From positions 1-39,572 of the forward strand of contig JAGVAP010000125.1 of assembly GCA_020060215.1 (NCBI GenBank): DNA of 39,572 nucleotides. The letters run 5' to 3'. The position numbers and the translations under genes were made by a program. Within the stretch, counting starts at the first letter, position 1. Every line of letters begins with the position of its first letter. The notes beneath the pieces were generated by a model. It searched no databases. It saw only the letters and a list, made by a program, of their open reading frames with translations, and was not told the DNA's origin. The stretch is from Deltaproteobacteria bacterium (lineage in GTDB: Bacteria; Desulfobacterota; DSM-4660; Desulfatiglandales; HGW-15). Below are positions 31,593-39,572 of this stretch, in pieces.

Positions 31593-32619
31593 TGGTCCGC
31601 TCCCCCACGGCCTGTCTCGACAGGGCAGGTTTGTTTTCGGATGGTATCGGGGTCTTCTTTCTCCCGCGCAGGCTCAGGTTCTTTGCCGTGCCCCAAACCC
31701 CGGACGGGAAGAAGAGTACGCAGAGGACGAAGATGACTCCCAGGAAGATCATCCAATTGGGCGTGATTGCGCTCAAGACGTCCTCGAGATAGAGAAAGAT
31801 CCCGGCCCCGATGAAGGGCCCGATGAAGGTCCCCATGCCTCCCAGGAGCGTCATCATGATCACCTGGCCGGAAGTCGAGTAATAGAGCGACTCGATGCCG
31901 ACAAAGTGCAGATAGAGCGCGTACAACCCGCCGGCCAGGCCTGAGATGGCGCCCGAAAGGACGAACGAGACCCAGCGAACATTGGTGACCTCGTAGCCGC
32001 AGCTCAGGGCGCGCCGATCGTTCTCCCGCACCGCCTGGAGCACCTGGCCGAAGGGAGACTGCAAGATCCGATTGAGTGCCAGGATCGAGAGGAAGACAAA
32101 AACGAGGACGAAGAAATAGAACCGCAGGGGCGTATGGATGTCGAACTCCAGCCCGAAGAAAGGAAGGGAAAGGGCGGGGATGTTTCGCAACCCGTTGTCT
32201 CCGCCCGTCATATCGACCCATTGAAAGGCGACGAAATAGATCAGCTGAGCGAAGGCGAGGGTCAGCATGGCGAAGTAGATCCCCTTGCGCTTGATGCACA
32301 GGTAGCCCAGGACGAACGCCAGAAAACCTCCCATCAGCAGACCGCAGAAGAGGCTGAACCAGATATTCTCCCACAGGCGGATGAGGGCGATCCCGGCCAT
32401 GTAGGCCCCGCCCCCGAAGTAGGCTGCATGACCGAAGGAGAGCATTCCGGTGTAGCCCAGGCATACATTGAACCCCAGGGCGAAGAGCCCCCAGATGATG
32501 ATCTGGGTGGCCAGGGCCTGATAGGGTACGATAAAAGGAAAGACGATGAAGACCGCCAAGGTGAAAACAAGAGGGTACCTGGACACGATTCCGACGAGTC
32601 TCTTCCACCACCCCTGCAT
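31585..32619 (-). CDS. livM: Branched-chain amino acid-type ABC transporter permease LivM
   Basis: A 344-aa inner-membrane protein. The start is ATG 32619 with GGGAGAGG upstream; an upstream in-frame ATG at 32763 would use repeat DNA and is rejected. Typical LivM features are LGYTGMLSFGHAAYFGGGAY (about 53-72), ALNRILQSPFGQVLQAVREND, and LLGGMGTFIGPFIGAG near residue 271. It has about 8-10 hydrophobic segments, with a charged C-terminal tail. It pairs with LivH to form the channel. Confidence 0.95.
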   Translation of the reverse strand: MQGWWKRLVGIVSRYPLVFTLAVFIVFPFIVPYQALATQIIIWGLFALGFNVCLGYTGMLSFGHAAYFGGGAYMAGIALIRLWENIWFSLFCGLLMGGFLAFVLGYLCIKRKGIYFAMLTLAFAQLIYFVAFQWVDMTGGDNGLRNIPALSLPFFGLEFDIHTPLRFYFFVLVFVFLSILALNRILQSPFGQVLQAVRENDRRALSCGYEVTNVRWVSFVLSGAISGLAGGLYALYLHFVGIESLYYSTSGQVIMMTLLGGMGTFIGPFIGAGIFLYLEDVLSAITPNWMIFLGVIFVLCVLFFPSGVWGTAKNLSLRGRKKTPIPSENKPALSRQAVGERTNG

Positions 32620-32652
32620 TTGCACCTCTCCCTTCTGAAATAACGCCGTGTC

Positions 32653-32740
32653 TGCGGCAAGCTCTTCAGCGGTCAGCGCACAAAAGGTCGACGATCCTGA
32701 TGACGCAATGCTGCTGATCGGCTGATCGCGCTGATTCGGA
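32653..32740. repeat. GCTGATCGGCTGATCGCGCTGATTCGG-type relic in the livH-livM gap
   Basis: This gap (165 bp between livH and livM) carries TCAGCGGTCAGCGC and then GCTGCTGATCGGCTGATCGCGCTGAT, matching the wording of the elements near 5940 and 16440-16530. It shows that the dispersed element has entered an operon without breaking it. Confidence 0.4.
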
Positions 32741-32784
32741 AATGCAATACGCCTCCGGACCACGAGGGCCCGGCCGGCGAATGG

Positions 32785-33660
32785 CTATTCCAGCAAACCG
32801 GACTTGCCGAACAGCCCGCTGGGTCTGACCAGCAGGACGATGGCCATGACCAGGAAAATGACGATGTCGGCCATCTGTGGATAAAAGAGGGTGGTCAGCG
32901 AGCTGGCTTCCCCCATGATGATCCCCGAAAGGATCGCTCCCGACAGGCTGCCCATTCCGCCCACGACCACGACCACGAAACACTCGACCAGCATGGCGAC
33001 CCCCATCTCCGGGAAGACGCTGCGGATCGGCGCGGCCAGGATGCCGGCGATGCCGGCCAGGGCCGCGCCGATCCCGAAGACCAGCCACCAGATACGGTTC
33101 ATGTCGATCCCCAGGGCCCGCACCATCAGGGGATCCCTGGTTCCCGCCCGGATGATGAGGCCGAGGCTGGTCCGTTCCAGGAACACCCATAAGGTAATGC
33201 AGATGGCCAGTGTCACGCCGATCACGAAGAAACGGTATGCGGGGAAGTAGAAGCCCAGCATCTGGATAGGCATGCTGAGTGAGCCGGGGGCGGAGACGGG
33301 CTGGTCGGAAGTCCCCCAGAAGATCCGAACGATTTCGATCATGATGAACTGGAGGCCGAAGGTCAGCAGGAGGGGGTAATTGATGTCCCGACCGTAAAGT
33401 GGCCGGATGAGCGTCCTCTCGATGAAGAGGCCGTACATCCCCATGACCAACGGGGTCACGAGGAGGGCCAGCCAGAAGTTGCCGGTCACCGCCATGGTCG
33501 TGACCCCTGCATAAGCCCCCCACATGTAAAAGGCGCCGTGGGCGAAGTTGACCACGGTCAGCAGACCGAAGATGATGGAAAGTCCCAGTGCCAGAAGGAC
33601 GTAGAGCATCCCCAGGGAGAGGCCGGTGAAGACCTGCATTGCGATGGCTGTCCACTCCAT
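32785..33660 (-). CDS. livH: Branched-chain amino acid-type ABC transporter permease LivH
   Basis: A 291-aa inner-membrane protein with about eight hydrophobic segments. The N-terminus has the LivH pattern GLSLGMLYVLLALGLSIIFG and VVNFAHGAFYMWGAY, and the later GGMGSLSGAILSGIIMGE loop binds the ATPase. It lies 60 bp after livK and 165 bp before livM; the latter gap holds a dispersed repeat. Confidence 0.95.
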   Translation of the reverse strand: MEWTAIAMQVFTGLSLGMLYVLLALGLSIIFGLLTVVNFAHGAFYMWGAYAGVTTMAVTGNFWLALLVTPLVMGMYGLFIERTLIRPLYGRDINYPLLLTFGLQFIMIEIVRIFWGTSDQPVSAPGSLSMPIQMLGFYFPAYRFFVIGVTLAICITLWVFLERTSLGLIIRAGTRDPLMVRALGIDMNRIWWLVFGIGAALAGIAGILAAPIRSVFPEMGVAMLVECFVVVVVGGMGSLSGAILSGIIMGEASSLTTLFYPQMADIVIFLVMAIVLLVRPSGLFGKSGLLE

Positions 33661-33692
33661 ATCTGTCCGCCCTCGTTTCCTTGTTTTCCGCC

Positions 33693-33718
33693 CCTGCGAG
33701 GGGGCGGGACCCCGCAGG
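33693..33718 (-). terminator. Hairpin between livK and livH
   Basis: On the plus strand CCTGCGAGGGG pairs with CCCCGCAGG with one bulged A, leaving a 6-base loop. It starts 2 bp after the livK stop. A stem at this place often protects the binding-protein mRNA and lowers read-through, so that LivK is made in excess over the permease. There is no T-run. Confidence 0.55.
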
Positions 33719-33720
33719 AT

Positions 33721-34995
33721 CTACTGCTTCAGCCCGGACCGGATCGGCTGGTTCGGATTCTGGCCCACCTCGATGCAGGTGCGCAGAAGCCTTTCGCCGT
33801 TGCCCGGGACGGTGGCTATGATCTCGAACACGTCGTACTGACCTTTGCCTTTCTTGGATTTGATGATGAAGACATCCTGCTCGGACTGATGATCACAGGG
33901 CCGCCATCGCTGCTTCCCCTTGTAGTTGTCGTAGGTCCGCCCCTCCAGCGCTTCCGCGATCGCGACGGGGTCCATCTTGCCCGCCCGGTTGACGGCCCCC
34001 ATCAGCTCTTTCAGGCCGCTGTAGGCATAACCGGCATAGTCGATGGGAGGCCGGCCATTGGCCTTTTGAAACGCCTCCACGAATTTCTTGGAGGTGGGAT
34101 GGTCCTGTTCCCAATAAAAGGAAACCCCCCCGATCACCCCGTCGAACGCTTCCGGCCCGCCGCCCAGCCTGGAGGACATGAGCAGAATGGGACAGACGAT
34201 CTTCATGCTCTTTTTCAGGCCGAACTCCGTCGCCTGCTTGACGGAATTGATCTGATCCTTTCCGAAGTTGTCCAGGAAGAGGACATCCGGTTTGGCCGAC
34301 AGGATGCGGGGCATGTACGAGGAGTAGTCGCTGGTGCCCAGGGGATGTTTGGTTTCGCCCACGGACTCGGCGCCGAACTCCTTGCCTTTGCGGATAAAGC
34401 CGTCGGTCATCTGCCACCCGTAGGCGTAGTCCGAGGTCAGGAAGTACCAACGCTTTCCAAAGTTCTTGGCGACGTATTCGCCCACGGCCTGGGTCGTCTG
34501 GTGGGGGTCCAGCGCCTCGTGCCAGGTATAGATGCTGTTGTCGGGACGCATGGTGATCTCGTTGGCCTGGCTGATGGAGACGTAGGGGACCCCATGGAGC
34601 TTGCACTGCTCGTTGACGGCCAGCTGATTTGCAGCCGAAAGAACGCCGGACATCAGCTGAACCCCTTCGCTCTCGATCAGCTCCTTTGCCCGGCGGGCCG
34701 CCTCATCCGCCTTCAGCTTGGTGTCACGCACCAGCAGCTCCACTTTGCGCCCCAGAATCCCGCCCGACGCATTGATCTCGGCAATGGCCAGTTCGGCCCC
34801 GGCCTGCTGATCCTTCGCCTCGGTCCCATAGGGGCCGGTCAGAGGAATGGGGAACCCGATCTTGAACGGTCCTGTCTGGGCGCGGACCTTCGGGACAAAA
34901 TGAAATCCACCCAGCAGCGCAGCACCTGTGGTGAGGCCGGAAACTTTGATGAAGGTGCGTCGATCCATCCCCTTGGTCGGTTTCTTATCGGACAT
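33721..34995 (-). CDS. livK: ABC transporter substrate-binding protein, Liv/Amide type
   Basis: A 424-aa protein. I choose ATG 34995, because AAGGAGG stands six bases upstream; ATG 35001 touches the Shine-Dalgarno. The N-terminus is a twin-arginine signal, MDRRTFIKVSG with a hydrophobic stretch, ending near VRAQ. The mature part is a type I periplasmic-binding fold: FKIGFPIPLTGPYG, then ELAIAEINASGGILGRKVEL and AVNEQCKLHGVPYVSIS. Tat export of a Liv-type binding protein is common in anaerobic and environmental proteobacteria. The ligand is unknown; the neighbouring genes would suit an amide, lactam or organic acid. Confidence 0.9.
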   Translation of the reverse strand: MSDKKPTKGMDRRTFIKVSGLTTGAALLGGFHFVPKVRAQTGPFKIGFPIPLTGPYGTEAKDQQAGAELAIAEINASGGILGRKVELLVRDTKLKADEAARRAKELIESEGVQLMSGVLSAANQLAVNEQCKLHGVPYVSISQANEITMRPDNSIYTWHEALDPHQTTQAVGEYVAKNFGKRWYFLTSDYAYGWQMTDGFIRKGKEFGAESVGETKHPLGTSDYSSYMPRILSAKPDVLFLDNFGKDQINSVKQATEFGLKKSMKIVCPILLMSSRLGGGPEAFDGVIGGVSFYWEQDHPTSKKFVEAFQKANGRPPIDYAGYAYSGLKELMGAVNRAGKMDPVAIAEALEGRTYDNYKGKQRWRPCDHQSEQDVFIIKSKKGKGQYDVFEIIATVPGNGERLLRTCIEVGQNPNQPIRSGLKQ

Positions 34996-35257
34996 GTTCA
35001 TCCTCCTTGGATAAGGGTTGCCAGACAATGGTGCCCGCCTTCGGACCATCCACGGTTGATCTCTTCTTCGTCCTGATTTCTCCCCCCTGGTTGAGCTTAA
35101 GGTGAAAAGGATGCCCGAGTCGTCTTGATCGAACCATCGCTTCGAAGGTGAAGTTCACTCTTCCGCCGCAAGGGGGCGGATCCGTCTGAGGTCAAAAAGG
35201 TCGCGTTAGGAGGTTATGGATGAAGGGTTGAACGGAACGTTTCAATACGTGAGCTTT

Positions 35258-35914
35258 TCACTTGCTTTCCAAAACGGCACTGACCGACTTCAATCCATTT
35301 TGCAGATGGGTTCGGAGGATCTTTTTCGCCTGGAGGCGGTTTCCTGTCCTGATGGCGTCCAGGAGCAGCGCGTGCTCCCGGTTGGCGCGATTCACCGCCT
35401 TTTTGCTGTCGGAAAAGATACGAAGATAAGGTCCGGTGCTGTTCCACAATCCCTGGAGGATGTTGAAGAGACGCGGCGATCCGGCCATCTCGTGGAGGGT
35501 CATGTGGAAAGAACGATTGATGCCGAACCATTCGGCACCGGGCACATCCGGCTTCATCATCTGCCGGTGCAACTCCCGCAGCTTTTCCAGGGGCTGCTTG
35601 TTCTCGTGCTCAAATCCTTTTACGATGGCAATCTCCTCCAAAGGGATACGGATGGAGTAGATCTCGCGAAGATCCTCCACGGACAGACGCGTGGCCGTGA
35701 TCCTCTTGTTGGAATTGAAGGAGATCAGACCCTCGGCTTCCAGCTCCCGCAGGGCTTCCCGGATCGGCATGGTGCTTACGCCCAGCTTCTCGGCCAGGTT
35801 GCGGATATTGAGTTGCTCAGCGGGCTGGATCTCTCGTTCCAGAATGGCCTGACGCAAGGTCTCACAAACCATCTTCTGCAGGGATTGTTTCTTGATCGGC
35901 GTGCCCAGGATCAT
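35258..35914 (-). CDS. GntR-family regulator, FCD type
   Basis: A 218-aa protein from ATG 35914, with GGAG six bases upstream; the longer frame from 36043 has no ribosome binding site. The N-terminal winged helix has NIRNLAEKLGVSTMPIREALRELEAEGLI, the standard GntR recognition helix with PIREAL. The C-terminal FCD domain has helices and metal- or ligand-binding His residues (FHMTLHEMAG and the C-terminal RTHLQNG). FCD regulators usually repress catabolic operons until an organic acid binds. It is transcribed just ahead of livK and is the only regulator gene in the window, so it is the natural candidate for control of this cluster. Confidence 0.9.
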   Translation of the reverse strand: MILGTPIKKQSLQKMVCETLRQAILEREIQPAEQLNIRNLAEKLGVSTMPIREALRELEAEGLISFNSNKRITATRLSVEDLREIYSIRIPLEEIAIVKGFEHENKQPLEKLRELHRQMMKPDVPGAEWFGINRSFHMTLHEMAGSPRLFNILQGLWNSTGPYLRIFSDSKKAVNRANREHALLLDAIRTGNRLQAKKILRTHLQNGLKSVSAVLESK

Positions 35915-36058
35915 TGCTGCTCCATGCACCGGGTCTTGCCCCGGAACTTCCATGTCTCGATTGCCGGGTGTCGAGAAGAAGATCCCCATCGAGTCGGTCA
36001 TGCTCGGTCTGCTCGAGCGTGAGATCCGGAGTGGAGGGATCATCGTGAACCAGACGAA

Positions 36059-36079
36059 ATATCACATATCACATATACC
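36059..36079. promoter_or_regulatory. A+T-rich TATGTGA repeat upstream of the GntR gene
   Basis: The minus strand reads GGTATATGTGATATGTGATAT, a direct repeat of TATGTGA, in a stretch that is A+T-rich for this cluster. TTGTTC lies 17 bases before a -10-like ATATGT, so it could overlap a sigma-70-type promoter for the GntR gene. The same ATCACATATC core occurs at 30024-30033. Autoregulation is a reasonable guess only. Confidence 0.3.
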
Positions 36080-36184
36080 AAATGGGGAACAAGAACATTT
36101 TCCGAAAAAGTTTTCCTTTCAGGAGAAGCATGGAATTGCAGGCCGAAGAGGATGGTGCGTCTGGTGGCGAACGCCCGCCCCGGC

Positions 36185-36964
36185 CTATGGAACGGAATAC
36201 CCCCCGTCGATGAAAAGGATGTGGCCGGTCACGAAATCGGAACTCTCCGAGGCCAGGTAGACCATGCCCTTGGCGATGTCGTGGACGTGGCCGAGGCGAC
36301 CCAGGGGGTACAACTTCTCCGCCAGGAGGCGCTTCCCCTCCTCCACATCCCCTTTCGGCGACATGGATGCATAGAGGGGGGTGTTGATCGGGGTCACGAC
36401 GTTCCCTGGGGCGACCGCGTTCACGTGGATATGGAAGGGGGCCAGCTCCGCGGCCAGCATCCGGGTGAAACCGTGTATGGCCATCTTGGACACCCCATAG
36501 GCCAGACACCCCTGCACCCCGTTGTGGCCGAAGATGGACCCTACATTGATGATCTTGCCGGACCGCTGCTTGATCATGTAGGGCACGACGGCCCTGGCGC
36601 AGAGGAAATGGCCTTTCACATTGACGCCCATCGTCTCATCCCAGATCTCCTCGGAATGATCGAGGAAGCTCTTCATGTAGAGAATCCCCGCGTTGTTGAC
36701 CAGGATGTCGATCCTGCCCCACTTCCGATGAACTGCGGAGACGGCCGCTTCCACCTCGCTGCTCCTGGTCACATCCATCTTCAGGGCCATGGCATGGTCG
36801 GCCCTCTCCCTGTTGATGAGGTCGGCCACCTGCTCCGCCCCGGCGAGGTTCTGGTGGGCGGCACAGCAGACCCTTGCCCCCTCGCGGCCGAATTCCAGTG
36901 CGGCAGCCGCACCGATCCCGGAAGAGGCGCCTGTCACCATCGCTACCTTTCCTTTGAGCATCAT
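36185..36964 (-). CDS. Short-chain dehydrogenase/reductase
   Basis: A 259-aa classical SDR from ATG 36964, with GGAG upstream; the second ATG at 36961 is possible. GASSGIG lies near 12-18, NNAGI near 87-91, catalytic Ser in NVGS, and YGVSK. The end FIDGGYSVP is FabG-like. The substrate is unknown. It is divergent from the other two SDRs. It sits between pxpC and the GntR gene. Confidence 0.85.
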   Translation of the reverse strand: MMLKGKVAMVTGASSGIGAAAALEFGREGARVCCAAHQNLAGAEQVADLINRERADHAMALKMDVTRSSEVEAAVSAVHRKWGRIDILVNNAGILYMKSFLDHSEEIWDETMGVNVKGHFLCARAVVPYMIKQRSGKIINVGSIFGHNGVQGCLAYGVSKMAIHGFTRMLAAELAPFHIHVNAVAPGNVVTPINTPLYASMSPKGDVEEGKRLLAEKLYPLGRLGHVHDIAKGMVYLASESSDFVTGHILFIDGGYSVP

Positions 36965-37004
36965 GTCCTTTCTCCGTCCATGGTATCGTTGGTCAAAGAA
37001 GATC

Positions 37005-37064
37005 TGCCACGAAGGCACCAAGGCCCAAAGAAACTGGGATATCTTCCTTGGTGTCTCAGTGGCG
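37005..37064. repeat. Dispersed CCACCAAGACAC-type palindrome, copy 2
   Basis: The left arm TGCCACGAAGGCACCAAGG (37005-37023) and right arm CCTTGGTGTCTCAGTGGCGG form an imperfect inverted repeat with about 20-base arms. It is related to 8415-8477, with the same CGAAGGCA and ACACCAAGG-type wording. It fills most of the gap between pxpC and the SDR gene and may fold as a terminator. Confidence 0.6.
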
Positions 37065-37120
37065 GGATTTGGCTGCTGCCGTAAGGACGGCAGAGAAGCT
37101 TCAGCCCAAGAACCTCAACG

Positions 37121-38104
37121 TCAGCCTTCGATGTTCTCCTCCGAGACGTCCTCCTCCTTCTGCCTGAGGATCTCGCGGGCCTCGTCCACCGTGACCTGCG
37201 CAAAACGCATCGGGGCACCTATCGGCAGCTGGGCCATCCTGTCCATGTCCGCCGCGATGAGGCAGGCGATCTTGACATAACCGCCCATGGAGACGCCGTC
37301 CACCCCCAGACAGATCGGCTCGACACCCCCCGGGATCTGTATGGCGCCGATGGCGTTTCCGTCATCCACGATATTGGACGGATCGGAGCCCGCATCCTTT
37401 GCCTTGGCGATGTTCCTGAACGTAAACTTCGGTCCCTCGAACCGGTACCCCACCCTGTTGGCCCTGGCCGATACCTTGTATGTCGTACTGAGAAACACCC
37501 GTACGCTCTCTTCCGCCACATAGTCGTCCTGCGGGCCCAGGACCACCCGGAGCACCCGGGCCTCTTGCGTATGGGGGATCTTCTCTTCCCTCACCCTTCT
37601 TCCGGCCGTTTTGCCGGCGTGGCCGCCTGCCGGCCCGGCTTCAAGCAGGTCCGCTGTCTTGAGGGGCCTCCCCCGTACTCCTCCGAGACCGCCCATGGTG
37701 TAGGTCGACTTGGAGCCGAGGACCACCGGGACATCGATGCCGCCCGCAACGCAGAGATAGCCCCGCCATCCCTCTCGGACCTTCCCAAAGGAGATGAGGT
37801 CGTCTCTCCTCACCTCCACGGCCTCCCACCGGGGGATCGGTTTCCCGTTGATCCGGACGTCGAACCTCCCGCCGGTCACTGCGACGACGGTGCCGGCAAG
37901 GACCCGAAGGGCGGGCCCCACGGCGGTCACTTCGATCCCGGCCTCTCCCAATGGATTCCCCAGGAGCAGGTTTCCCATCTTCAGGGCGAAGCGGTCCATG
38001 GCTCCGCTCGGGGGGATGCCGTTGGCCAGGTACCCCTTCCTTCCCAGATCCTGAACCGTCGTGAATATCCCCGGCCGGATCACCTCAAAAACGGCCTGTC
38101 CCAC
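37121..38104 (-). CDS. pxpC: 5-oxoprolinase subunit C / biotin-dependent carboxylase-like protein
   Basis: A 327-aa protein of the CT_A_B (KipA/PxpC) family: VIRPGIFTTVQDLGRKGYLANG at the N-terminus, PPSGAMDRFAL, and the later TIDVPVVLGSKSTYTMGGLGG-like region and IPGGVEP. With PxpA and PxpB it hydrolyses 5-oxoproline (pyroglutamate) to glutamate at the cost of ATP. In other clusters the same trio works on related lactams or forms carboxylase-like complexes. It lies 9 bp after pxpB. Confidence 0.9.
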   Translation of the reverse strand: MGQAVFEVIRPGIFTTVQDLGRKGYLANGIPPSGAMDRFALKMGNLLLGNPLGEAGIEVTAVGPALRVLAGTVVAVTGGRFDVRINGKPIPRWEAVEVRRDDLISFGKVREGWRGYLCVAGGIDVPVVLGSKSTYTMGGLGGVRGRPLKTADLLEAGPAGGHAGKTAGRRVREEKIPHTQEARVLRVVLGPQDDYVAEESVRVFLSTTYKVSARANRVGYRFEGPKFTFRNIAKAKDAGSDPSNIVDDGNAIGAIQIPGGVEPICLGVDGVSMGGYVKIACLIAADMDRMAQLPIGAPMRFAQVTVDEAREILRQKEEDVSEENIEG

Positions 38105-38113
38105 TGAGACCCC

Positions 38114-38878
38114 CTAGAGCGCGTAGGTGCCGTGCTCGATCTTGAACTTGTAGGTGCATTCCCATACCTGCTGGCGGATATGGTCGAACTCCTCCATCTC
38201 CACGGGAACGAATCGTATCCGGTCTCCTATCTTCAGGAGTACGGGGGACTTCTCGAAGGCCTCCAGACCCTGGAACCGGTCGTAGACGGGAACGGGTGTC
38301 AGACCCATCATCTGGTACCCCCCCGGACTCACCACCGGATAGATGGCCGTGAGGCTGCCGCCCAGACCGATGGTCCCCTGCGGTGTGTAGAGCCGCGGCG
38401 ATCGGTACTTCGGCACCGAAAGCAGCTTGGCGGGGCGGAGCTGCATGAGTTGCGGGGAGCCGGGGGTGAATCCGACCATTCCCACCCAGTGGATCGTCTC
38501 CGAATGGATCCGGACGACCTCATCCACGGTGAGGCCGTTCTGCTCGGCGACGAATCCGATGTCGGGTCCCCATCTCCCCTTGTACATCACGGGGATCTCC
38601 ACCCGCCGGGAATCCACCTCGGTGACTTCAGGGACCGTTTGGACGGCCTTCTGGATCTCCGAGATCAGGTCCCCTGTGCGGATCCTGAGTGAATCGTAGT
38701 GGAGCAGCATCGATCTCCAGCCCGGCAGGGTCTCGATCACGCCGTCGATCCCGGCTTCTTTGATGGCCCTGTCCAGGCCGATGACCTTGAAGTTCGCCCG
38801 CAGACTCATTTCATCCGCGATCTCGATGGTCAGGAACTGATCCCCCGAATAGAGGTACCGGATCGTGTCGTAAATCAT
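38114..38878 (-). CDS. pxpB: 5-oxoprolinase subunit B (KipI-like)
   Basis: A 254-aa protein of the CT_C_D (KipI/PxpB) family. It has IPVMYKGRWGPDIGFVAEQNGL, HWVGMVGFTPGSPQLM, and a GGSLTAIYPVVSPGGYQMMG stretch, all conserved. It carries the ATP-linked step in the trio. The N-terminal 90 residues match the KipI fold. It lies between pxpA (37 bp upstream) and pxpC. Confidence 0.9.
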   Translation of the reverse strand: MIYDTIRYLYSGDQFLTIEIADEMSLRANFKVIGLDRAIKEAGIDGVIETLPGWRSMLLHYDSLRIRTGDLISEIQKAVQTVPEVTEVDSRRVEIPVMYKGRWGPDIGFVAEQNGLTVDEVVRIHSETIHWVGMVGFTPGSPQLMQLRPAKLLSVPKYRSPRLYTPQGTIGLGGSLTAIYPVVSPGGYQMMGLTPVPVYDRFQGLEAFEKSPVLLKIGDRIRFVPVEMEEFDHIRQQVWECTYKFKIEHGTYAL

Positions 38879-38915
38879 GCGGGAGTCCTTTCTGCGCGCG
38901 GCGCAGAGAGCTTCG

Positions 38916-39572
38916 TCATGGACGTGCGCCGGGCTCTCGGGATCCGAACTGACGCCAGAGCGGCATGATCTCGATCCCCTTCTCCACGAGCGCTTTTTTC
39001 ACCGATTGGACGATCTCGGGGCCCTTGGGGTTGTCTCCATGGAAGCAGATGCTCCTCCCCTCCACATCGATCTCCTTTCCATCGGACGCCGTCACCTTCC
39101 CCTGTACGACCATCCTCACCACCTTCGCTACGGTGGAGACCACATCGATGTCCCCATGGACCTTCTTGATGAAGGTGGTCCCGTCCGGGGCGTACTCCAG
39201 GTCGGCATAGTACTCTCCGGCCACCCGCATCCCCATGGAAGATGCGAGCTCATAGGGCAGGGTGTTGTACAGGGCCAGGAAGATCGGTTCGGGTCGGATC
39301 AGCCGAATCGCCTCCAGGATGGACCGGGCGAGCTTCTCATCGGTCCAGGCCATGTTGTACAGCTGTCCATGAGGCTTTACATGCTGCAGCGGGACATCGT
39401 AGGCTTCACAGAAGGCCTTCAAAGCCCCCACCTGGTACAGGATGTAATCCTTCGCTTCGTCAGGGGTGATCTCGAGTCTTCGGCGCCCGAATCCGATCGG
39501 GTCTGGAAACCCGGGGTGCGCGCCCACGGCAACACCGTATCGCTTCGCCATCTCGACCGTCTTCCGCATCAC
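38916..39572 (-). CDS. pxpA: 5-oxoprolinase subunit A (LamB/YcsF), 5' end cut by window
   Basis: The visible 218 residues run from VMRKTVEMAKRYGVAVGAHPG to the stop. They include GFGRRRLEI, VKPHGQLYN and ICFHGDN, the LamB/YcsF hallmarks. PxpA is usually about 250 aa and begins with a DLNCDxGE motif; roughly the first 45-50 residues lie outside the window, so the codon at the edge is not the real start. It performs ring opening of 5-oxoproline with PxpBC. Being the first gene seen, it may open the cluster, or the cluster may extend further. Confidence 0.9.
   Translation of the reverse strand: MMRKTVEMAKRYGVAVGAHPGFPDPIGFGRRRLEITPDEAKDYILYQVGALKAFCEAYDVPLQHVKPHGQLYNMAWTDEKLARSILEAIRLIRPEPIFLALYNTLPYELASSMGMRVAGEYYADLEYAPDGTTFIKKVHGDIDVVSTVAKVVRMVVQGKVTASDGKEIDVEGRSICFHGDNPKGPEIVQSVKKALVEKGIEIMPLWRQFGSREPGARP

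Noticed and set aside
32619..32763. N-terminal extension of LivM to an upstream ATG
   Set aside because: It would translate the dispersed repeat relic. The ATG at 32619 has a good ribosome binding site and gives the normal LivM N-terminus.

Overview
The window joins two unlike parts. Positions 1 to about 5640 are an integron cassette array with a broken integrase. Positions 6123 to 39572 are a G+C-rich catabolic gene cluster. Every gene I call lies on the minus strand. No rRNA, tRNA or CRISPR array was seen. The organism looks like an environmental Deltaproteobacterium (Desulfobacterota-like). I infer this from the G+C-rich coding, the interspersed short palindromic repeats and the integron type; it is a tentative placement.

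Integron (1-5640). An intI remnant (5636-4931) keeps the N-terminal core-binding region and the C-terminal HxxR/H/Y part of an integron integrase. It lacks the middle of the catalytic domain and is frameshifted. Reading leftward come a candidate attI core (4665-4671) beside degenerate repeats of about 85 bp period, then five cassettes. They carry a PD-(D/E)xK restriction-like protein, an unknown 99-aa protein, a three-helix membrane protein, a membrane-anchored zinc-ribbon protein, and a two-gene unit ending in a TIR/deoxyribosyltransferase-like protein. Each cassette ends in an attC, and the 5' end of each is complementary to its own attC R'' core at 6 or 7 of 7 bases. intI points the same way as the cassettes, the 'inverted' arrangement. 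Several products look like antiphage defence parts.

Catabolic cluster (6123-39572). In transcription order (right to left) it holds: 5-oxoprolinase-type pxpA (cut by the window edge), pxpB and pxpC; an SDR; an FCD-type GntR regulator; a complete branched-chain-amino-acid-type ABC transporter (livK, H, M, G, F); an M24 creatinase/DddP-like hydrolase; a three-subunit molybdenum hydroxylase with MoxR and CoxE-like partners; a TIM-barrel-like protein, an amidohydrolase and an IlvD/Edd dehydratase; two SDRs; a cyclase; an HpsN-like dehydrogenase; an MBL-fold lactonase; a ComB-like phosphatase; a Tm-1/UPF0261 protein; an HD-class II aldolase fusion; an MFS transporter; a DegT aminotransferase; a second HisD-like dehydrogenase; and a creatininase-family amidohydrolase. 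Many junctions are 4-nt ATGA/GTGA overlaps. The content suggests import and breakdown of a small organic substrate through hydroxylation, C-N bond hydrolysis, dehydration, oxidation and aldol cleavage. A C3 sulfonate or an N-heterocycle/lactam is possible, but the sequence does not settle the substrate.

The gaps of the cluster carry several short dispersed palindromic repeats, some running into the ends of genes. Cassette genes look clearly A+T-richer than the cluster, as expected for captured DNA.
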